A stretch of DNA of 64,000 nucleotides, taken from contig FN649748.1 in NCBI GenBank assembly GCA_000310025.1, positions 1,319,345-1,383,344 of the forward strand, read 5' to 3'. A program made the position numbers and the translations under genes. This DNA is from Ectocarpus siliculosus. Its lineage: Eukaryota > Sar > Phaeophyceae > Ectocarpales > Ectocarpaceae. Below, piece after piece: positions 58,855 through 64,000 of this stretch. The notes beneath the pieces were generated by a model. That model was not told where the DNA came from. It did no database searches and worked only from the letters and a program-made list of their open reading frames with translations. The first letter of the stretch is position 1; every line of letters starts with the position of its first letter.

Positions 58855-61115
58855 CTGCGCGCAATGCTTCGAAACCGCATTCTCTGTGTTTCTACGACTC
58901 TCAGCTGTCGCGCAAGCCCTTCGTCCCAGAGTGAACGGTGGTTGTCGAGCCATGGCCCACAATGATGTAAAACAACGCGGTGTCGTAAATTGACCTATTT
59001 TCGACACCGCGCGAAACGTTCCGAAAACACCTCCAATGGGCACGAAACTGAATGCGACGTGCTCCCACGACCCCCAGGTGCGGCAAAAGCCACCGTTTGA
59101 CCCAAATTGACACTTGGTTGCCGATATACATGTAGGCTCAAAGGAAGAAGGTATTGATCGTTGAAGAAGCTGAACTACACGCGGAAACAGGTTTCACGAA
59201 GTTCACTGATTTCATTCTTGCCCGTGGCATTAATCGGCTGGGTTTTCGGTGTTTCAAGTCCCTCTGTGGAACCGAGCCCCAACCCTTTCAAGACATGATG
59301 AATGGCTCCCAAGCCTTTTTTTAGCTTCACTTCAAATCAGCGCTCACCGCATGTATGGCGTTTTCTCCAACCCGTGGTCACACAGAAGGGATCCTCGCCT
59401 GCCTACCGCTCCTCCTGCGGTACTTTGCATTCGATTATTTATGCGAGAAGAGTGCAGCACTCTCTTCCCTCTGCGTACACACGAACTGTAGCGCTTTCCA
59501 CCCAGACCAGGAACGGAAAGCGAGAGAACAACTTACTTTGCAAGAAAAGCTCGCTTTCGCCGGAATTTGAACCCCTGACCCTGGCCACCAACTAGGCTAC
59601 CCGGGCGATCGACCAACCCTACGTAACAAATTTCACTCCTTCATTGTTGCCCATGGCAGTCATATCGAGGGTTTTCTGTGTCCGAAGTCCCGGTGTGAAA
59701 CCTAATCCTAACTCTCACGCACATGTTTCCCTGGTTGAATCGCATCACAAGTATGAAAACGCGGGGCAGGTCGTCGCCCAAGATCTGTTTCACTTGCGGC
59801 TTCGACGTGGCGTCCGCGCGACGTGGCGTCCGCGTGGAGGGAACCGATATGCATCTGATACCAACAATTCTGCAGTATCTGTAATCAGAAATACGACAAG
59901 GTTGAAGAGTTGGATGTGAACATTCTGAGAAGGCAATGTGATAGATAGTCCAAGGTAAAGGGATTGGTGTATAATTGGGGCTCATGGAAACGGGCCTGGC
60001 ATTTTTCACTCCATTTATCCATGACATTCACAATAGATTTCGGCGGTATTCAGAGTAGTGCCCTACACAAACTGTGACAGGCGAGCAAAATGACTATGTC
60101 ACCCCCCTTGCGCTTCCGCACTGTGGCCTTCCCCGAAATCTGTGCACCGTCGGAAGCAGTTTCCGACCCGCACGTGCACGCTTTTGCTGATGGTGCTCTG
60201 CTGCAGCGTTTCCGTCGCTGAGACCCTTCGGCGCGCTCGTTGAACGGGCTTTGGCTTTCCACCCTCCACGCTCCTTACATGCTTTGCTTGTGGACACTGA
60301 GGGTTGGCGTCTCCCTCGCCCCCGTAGGCAAGTGAGCCTACGTGGATCTAGTTTCGTGCTGCTGTGACCCATGCCCGAGGCCTTGGGGAAACCACCTGAG
60401 ACTACGCGGACGAAGTGTACGGAACAGGGGGCGTACCCACAGCTTGCGCCCCCACTTGTTCCGCCACTGAGGTTTACACTTATGTCTTGGTAGTCGGGAT
60501 CTTTCCCCAACGCATATTGACCTCTGGGTGCTGTGCGCTGACCGAAGGGCTGACCAAGAGGCTGGCCAACGTGTTCTGGTTTTCCATTCGTGTGTATGCA
60601 GCGATGGTGATGGTTTATTTCAGCCTGGCCACCCTGCGCCCTCGTTAGGCCGTCGAAAGAAAAGCAACATGCACTCACACCCTTGGGCCTTCATGTATAT
60701 CGGCAACCACGTGTGAGTTTGGGTCAAACGACCGCTTTCACGACAACTGGAGGCCGTGGGAACACAGCACGTTGAGTTTCAGGCCCACGGCAGGTTAATT
60801 CGGAACATTTCACGCCGTGTCAAAAATGTGGCGTGTTTACAACATCGCCGAGGTGGCGCTGTTGCCACGCTCTTGGCCGTATCTCGGGAACGTTAGGCCA
60901 GACAAGGGCTTCTGCCACAGTTGGGGGCCATTGGAGGCGATTTCGGAAAGTTTCGCGCGGTGTCCCAAATCTGATAACGTAGGACAACGCCGAGGTGGTG
61001 CTCTGATATAGGTTTGGGCCACATTTCGGCAAACACCGGTCACCATGGAACATACGAGGGCTTACACGACAGCTGAGCGCCGTAGGAACACGGCGAACGT
61101 GGTTTCGAAGCACTC
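58855..61115. repeat. Long imperfect inverted repeat (arms about 58855-59140 and 60690-61115)
   Basis: The left arm read backwards matches the right arm. TTGCCGATATACATG at 59116-59130 pairs with CATGTATATCGGCAA at 60691-60705. The TTGGGTCAAACG segment at 60719-60730 pairs with CGTTTGACCCAA at 59094-59105. GCTTCGAAACC at 58867-58877 pairs with GGTTTCGAAGC at 61101-61111. The right arm contains extra internal repetition (ACAACGCCGAGGTGG-type phrases at about 60840 and 60985). The arms enclose about 1.55 kb with no recognised gene. Confidence 0.65.
59559..59606 (-). repeat. tRNA-like fragment (possible SINE head or tRNA pseudogene)
   Basis: On the minus strand TAGCCTAGTTGG matches the pol III A-box consensus and GGTTCAAATTCC is close to the B box. 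The boxes start only 28 nt apart, too close for a full tRNA, so the anticodon arm is missing or reduced. It lies between the arms of the long inverted repeat. Confidence 0.4.
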
Positions 61116-62636
61116 TGTGCGGTATCGTAAGTTACCTGCGGCACCGGTGCCGTCAATAGCATTTTCGCACGTGATATTTTTGGTGGGATCCGAGACCAGG
61201 GATGTCAGCTCTTGTGGACACACCGTCGGAGGCAAGATCGAGATTCGAAGTGGAACTCACGGTTTGATGAATTGCCACACCCCGAGCAAGAGGGCAAAAT
61301 GGCGGCCGAGCCAACACCGCCAGGAGATCCATCTTGGCAGCCGCATATTCCAAGAAAGCCGCCCACCCCCCCCCAATGGTGGAGGAGAAGGACGACGAGA
61401 TGACAAAGCGGACTCCAACATCTGGTGCCGAGGAACAATATTTGGTGACGACCCCCCTTACACCGGTGGCCAACCGTTTGTGTGCAGAGGAAACCGGGAG
61501 CTATTGACGAGGATCGAGGCAATGAAACTCGACACGCTCAGCTCGTGGGGGAGCAACGCGGTATGACGAAACGAGTTCGAAAAGGAGAGGAGAGGACGAG
61601 AAAACATATCTTTGATTTGTATCATCCAGTGAACAAGTTCTGAGCAGACGCTGGCTCCCAGGTCCGTCAAAACGAAGCTGTCCTTCAATTGGGTAGATCC
61701 CTTCAAATCCTCGATCTTGGCCCTTGCAACACGGGGTTCGATGGCCGCCCTGTAGCTGACAATCGCCTGTTCTGGCACCTTGTCGGGGACAAATACAAGT
61801 TCTTCGTGGGTGGCCCATTGTTCCTGATGTATGCGACCAGTTTGACAATGCGGTTCATGCTTGCTTTCGCTGTCGTTTCCGTACCTCGTCATATGGACTT
61901 TCCGGTTCGGTCGTGAACTTGTTCTTCGCACTTATTCTTAGCGTTTCTCGAGTTTTTGAGGTGCAGGTGAAAATTATGAGGTCGCAGCAGCTTCTACATT
62001 GTCGGTTGCGATAAACCTCTAGATCAACTAGAGCCGTGGCGACGCATCTACGACCACTCACTCAGAGTCGGCTAGTGTTCTACTGCGGTGCCATGGTTAT
62101 ACAACCTGAAGTACTAATTAGACGGCATGGTAGAGATGCTGGAGTTGCACAGGGTCGTGTGTTTATCTGATTTCAGTTGGTTTAAATGTGTGCTGGTTGG
62201 ACTTCATGCCAAGTGACAGAAGGGTAAACCAAGACAAAGCGAAGAAAAGCGGCCACAACCTGCTGCACCGTCTGCCGTCGGACGACGTATGCACATAGCC
62301 CCGAAAATGATCCCGTCAACAAGGCAATGTCACCAAGCCTGATTGCCATCGCGCTGATATCTCAGTTCCACCGAAGGCGCGACACGTGTTATCTGCTGAC
62401 TTATATCGCTCCGTGTCTCCCTTCCCTATCCGGCCTGGCCCTCCAACCAAGATCTGTCTTGCCTTCGACCTACCGTTCCAAAACAGCTCAGTAGTTGAAG
62501 GAGCGCCGTGCCGTGTGGTGCAGACAAAGGATTGTAACCCTCCAGCGGCCACACTTAATGTGGAACACAAGAAGACCGGAGAATAACCCAACAGTCATCT
62601 TCATAGCTTAATTGCTCATCTCTATTCTCATCTCCC
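61116..62636. other. Intergenic, no gene supported
   Basis: Open frames on the minus strand (about 61931-61458 and 62591-62316) have ordinary-looking composition, but I recognise no domain and find no matching splice context. The latter could be a 3' exon of the membrane protein gene to the right. Confidence 0.35.
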
Positions 62637-64000
62637 TCATTCGACGGAGCAGCAGCAACAGCGGACCAAGCGCCACAGATTCTGGGCAACTACGGGGCGA
62701 CCGGTGCTATTGTCGTCGGGCTCGCAGGTACCAACACATTGTACAGCGCGACCCATTCCACGCGATACAAACAGTCTCAGCGCCCCTGCTACATACACCT
62801 GGCCGCGCCCATGCCCGTCACCACAAAGGACACAGTAGTCCAGTGTAGTTTCCAACTCTGAAGGGGAATTCACATGGCCGACCCTATCGCCATGGTGTCC
62901 CGTAGGCTTTGCGAGACAGAACGAAAGTGCGAGTCTTCCGTCTACGTCAGCGCACCTCGATCGGCGCACCCAGTCCCCTGCAAGGGCGAAGGGACAGCTC
63001 AAGGCCTCACCGGCTGCAAGGGCCGTTGCTAGTGACACCTTTGTGGAAACCAGCCCGTCACCTCCGTAGACTGGCTCATACCCTAGGAAACAAATGAAGT
63101 ATACACACGATACCACGACGATCGCGGACCACAGGGCCGTGACAAACCATCCGAACAACTTGACGCCTGGGACGGATAACTCGTACAGGACTTCCATCAC
63201 CGCCAACGTGAACGGCAAAAGAGGTGCCGACGATCTCCCTTTCTTGGGCATGGCATGCACGCCTCCCCAAACTGCTCTTATTGGTCCGACGAAGTTGTCC
63301 ACGTCTGCTTCCTCCAACCATCTTGCGTAGGCGACCAGAGCTGCAACCCAGTAGAACTTGCCCCAGCCGCTGTTTGCTGCCACGAAATGGACCGTCCACA
63401 GAGTCAGCAAACAACCCACTGCGTCCACAACCGAGAACCCTCTGGCCCATGCAAGGTGATCACCACCACGGGATTCGTCCATCAGAGCCTTGCAACCAGA
63501 TGCGTCCAGTAGTTGGTGAAATTCTTCCAAGTCTAGGTTCTTCAGATCGCCATAGAGCTGAGAGCCAGCAGGAGGCTTCTGTCGTGCTATGAAACATATG
63601 ATGCCCGGTCCCGAGAATACTTTCTCTCGGAATCTTCTCTACGCCCTCATCCACCACTATCCCCAGGACTTTCGCACGGTCTCCCCCTTTGTCACGACGA
63701 GAAAATTTCGATCCAGAAAATGAATACCGGCGCGCTGTCGGACTCCCCGTTGTCGGGTTCATGCTAAATTCTGCCAGTTGCATGACAGGCATAGGGTTTG
63801 GGAGGCTCACGCGGTCGCCGTCGCCATCATTTTCGTCTTCAAAAAAATACTGCGACGAGCCACCAACGCCCAGGTAGCCACGTCGAGACCTTCTGCCGTC
63901 AGCAGCGCGCATGCCTAGACGTATCGTCGAAAGAAACAGCCAGCACACAAACGTAATTCCACCCATTGCCGCAGTAATCACATGTCTGTTGGTGATCCCC
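62637..64000 (-). CDS. Multi-pass membrane protein of unknown family, partial
   Basis: Two overlapping minus-strand frames carry one apparent protein entering from the right edge. The first frame (64000 to about 63600) has a hydrophobic segment AAMGGITFVCWLFLSTI and an acidic loop (FFEDENDGDGD). The second (about 63600 to 62637) reads YGDLKNLDLEEFHQLLDASG and then hydrophobic stretches AVGCLLTLWTVHFVAA, FYWVAALVAYARW, LLPFTLAVMEVLYEL and WFVTALWSAIVVVSCVYFI. I could not place a convincing intron between the frames: either a splice junction near 63580-63680 or a frameshift joins them. The sequence after about 62960 no longer looks like protein, so the true exon probably ends there. No family recognised. 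Confidence 0.45.

Noticed and set aside
61458-61931. 157-codon minus-strand frame with ordinary composition
   Set aside because: I could not match it to any family or join it to neighbouring exons, and it lies in repeat-rich DNA.

Overview
The window looks like nuclear DNA of a photosynthetic stramenopile, most likely a brown alga of the Ectocarpus type (an inference, not proven). The evidence is intron-rich genes with introns of several hundred bases and GT-AG borders, trinucleotide and GA microsatellites, a plastid-targeted enzyme with a signal peptide followed by an A-S-F type transit start, and a tyrosine-recombinase retroelement. No prokaryotic operon structure is present. Two 100-base N gaps (10555-10654 and 55559-55658) are flanked by poor, homopolymer-rich sequence.

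Layout. (1) 1-9152, minus strand: at least eleven exons of a UBR-box E3 ubiquitin ligase (N-degron recognition). It runs off the left edge. (2) 9657-16613, plus strand: a complete seven-exon gene for a divergent, plastid-targeted indole-3-glycerol-phosphate-synthase-like protein, divergent from the UBR gene across about 500 bp. Its first intron holds an assembly artefact, a degraded second reading of exon 1. (3) 18.4-47.8 kb: a tandem array of duplicated units of roughly 6 kb. Each carries a seven-exon gene for a secreted, acidic, cysteine-rich protein with an internally duplicated module. There are three intact copies (A, B, C), one wrecked copy (D) and one orphan exon (E). (4) 32501-39013: a DIRS-order (PAT/Ngaro-like) element inserted in the 5' flank of copy C. 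It has perfect split direct repeats (A1 ... B1-A2-B2), a broken gag, a frameshifted tyrosine recombinase, no visible reverse transcriptase and an internal 1.7-kb satellite. (5) 52741-58813: a DNA transposon of PIF/Harbinger type with 16-bp terminal inverted repeats, subterminal TTTGGA-type motifs and a decayed transposase. (6) 58.85-61.1 kb: a long, imperfect inverted repeat around a tRNA-like sequence. (7) 62637-64000, minus strand: part of a multi-pass membrane protein gene.

The two housekeeping-type genes at the left are unrelated in function. The array is the notable part: a lineage-type family of secreted proteins amplified by tandem duplication. Copies B and C are almost identical through introns and flanks, A is diverged, and D has lost its signal peptide, reading frame, middle exons and a splice acceptor. 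I do not know the function of the family.
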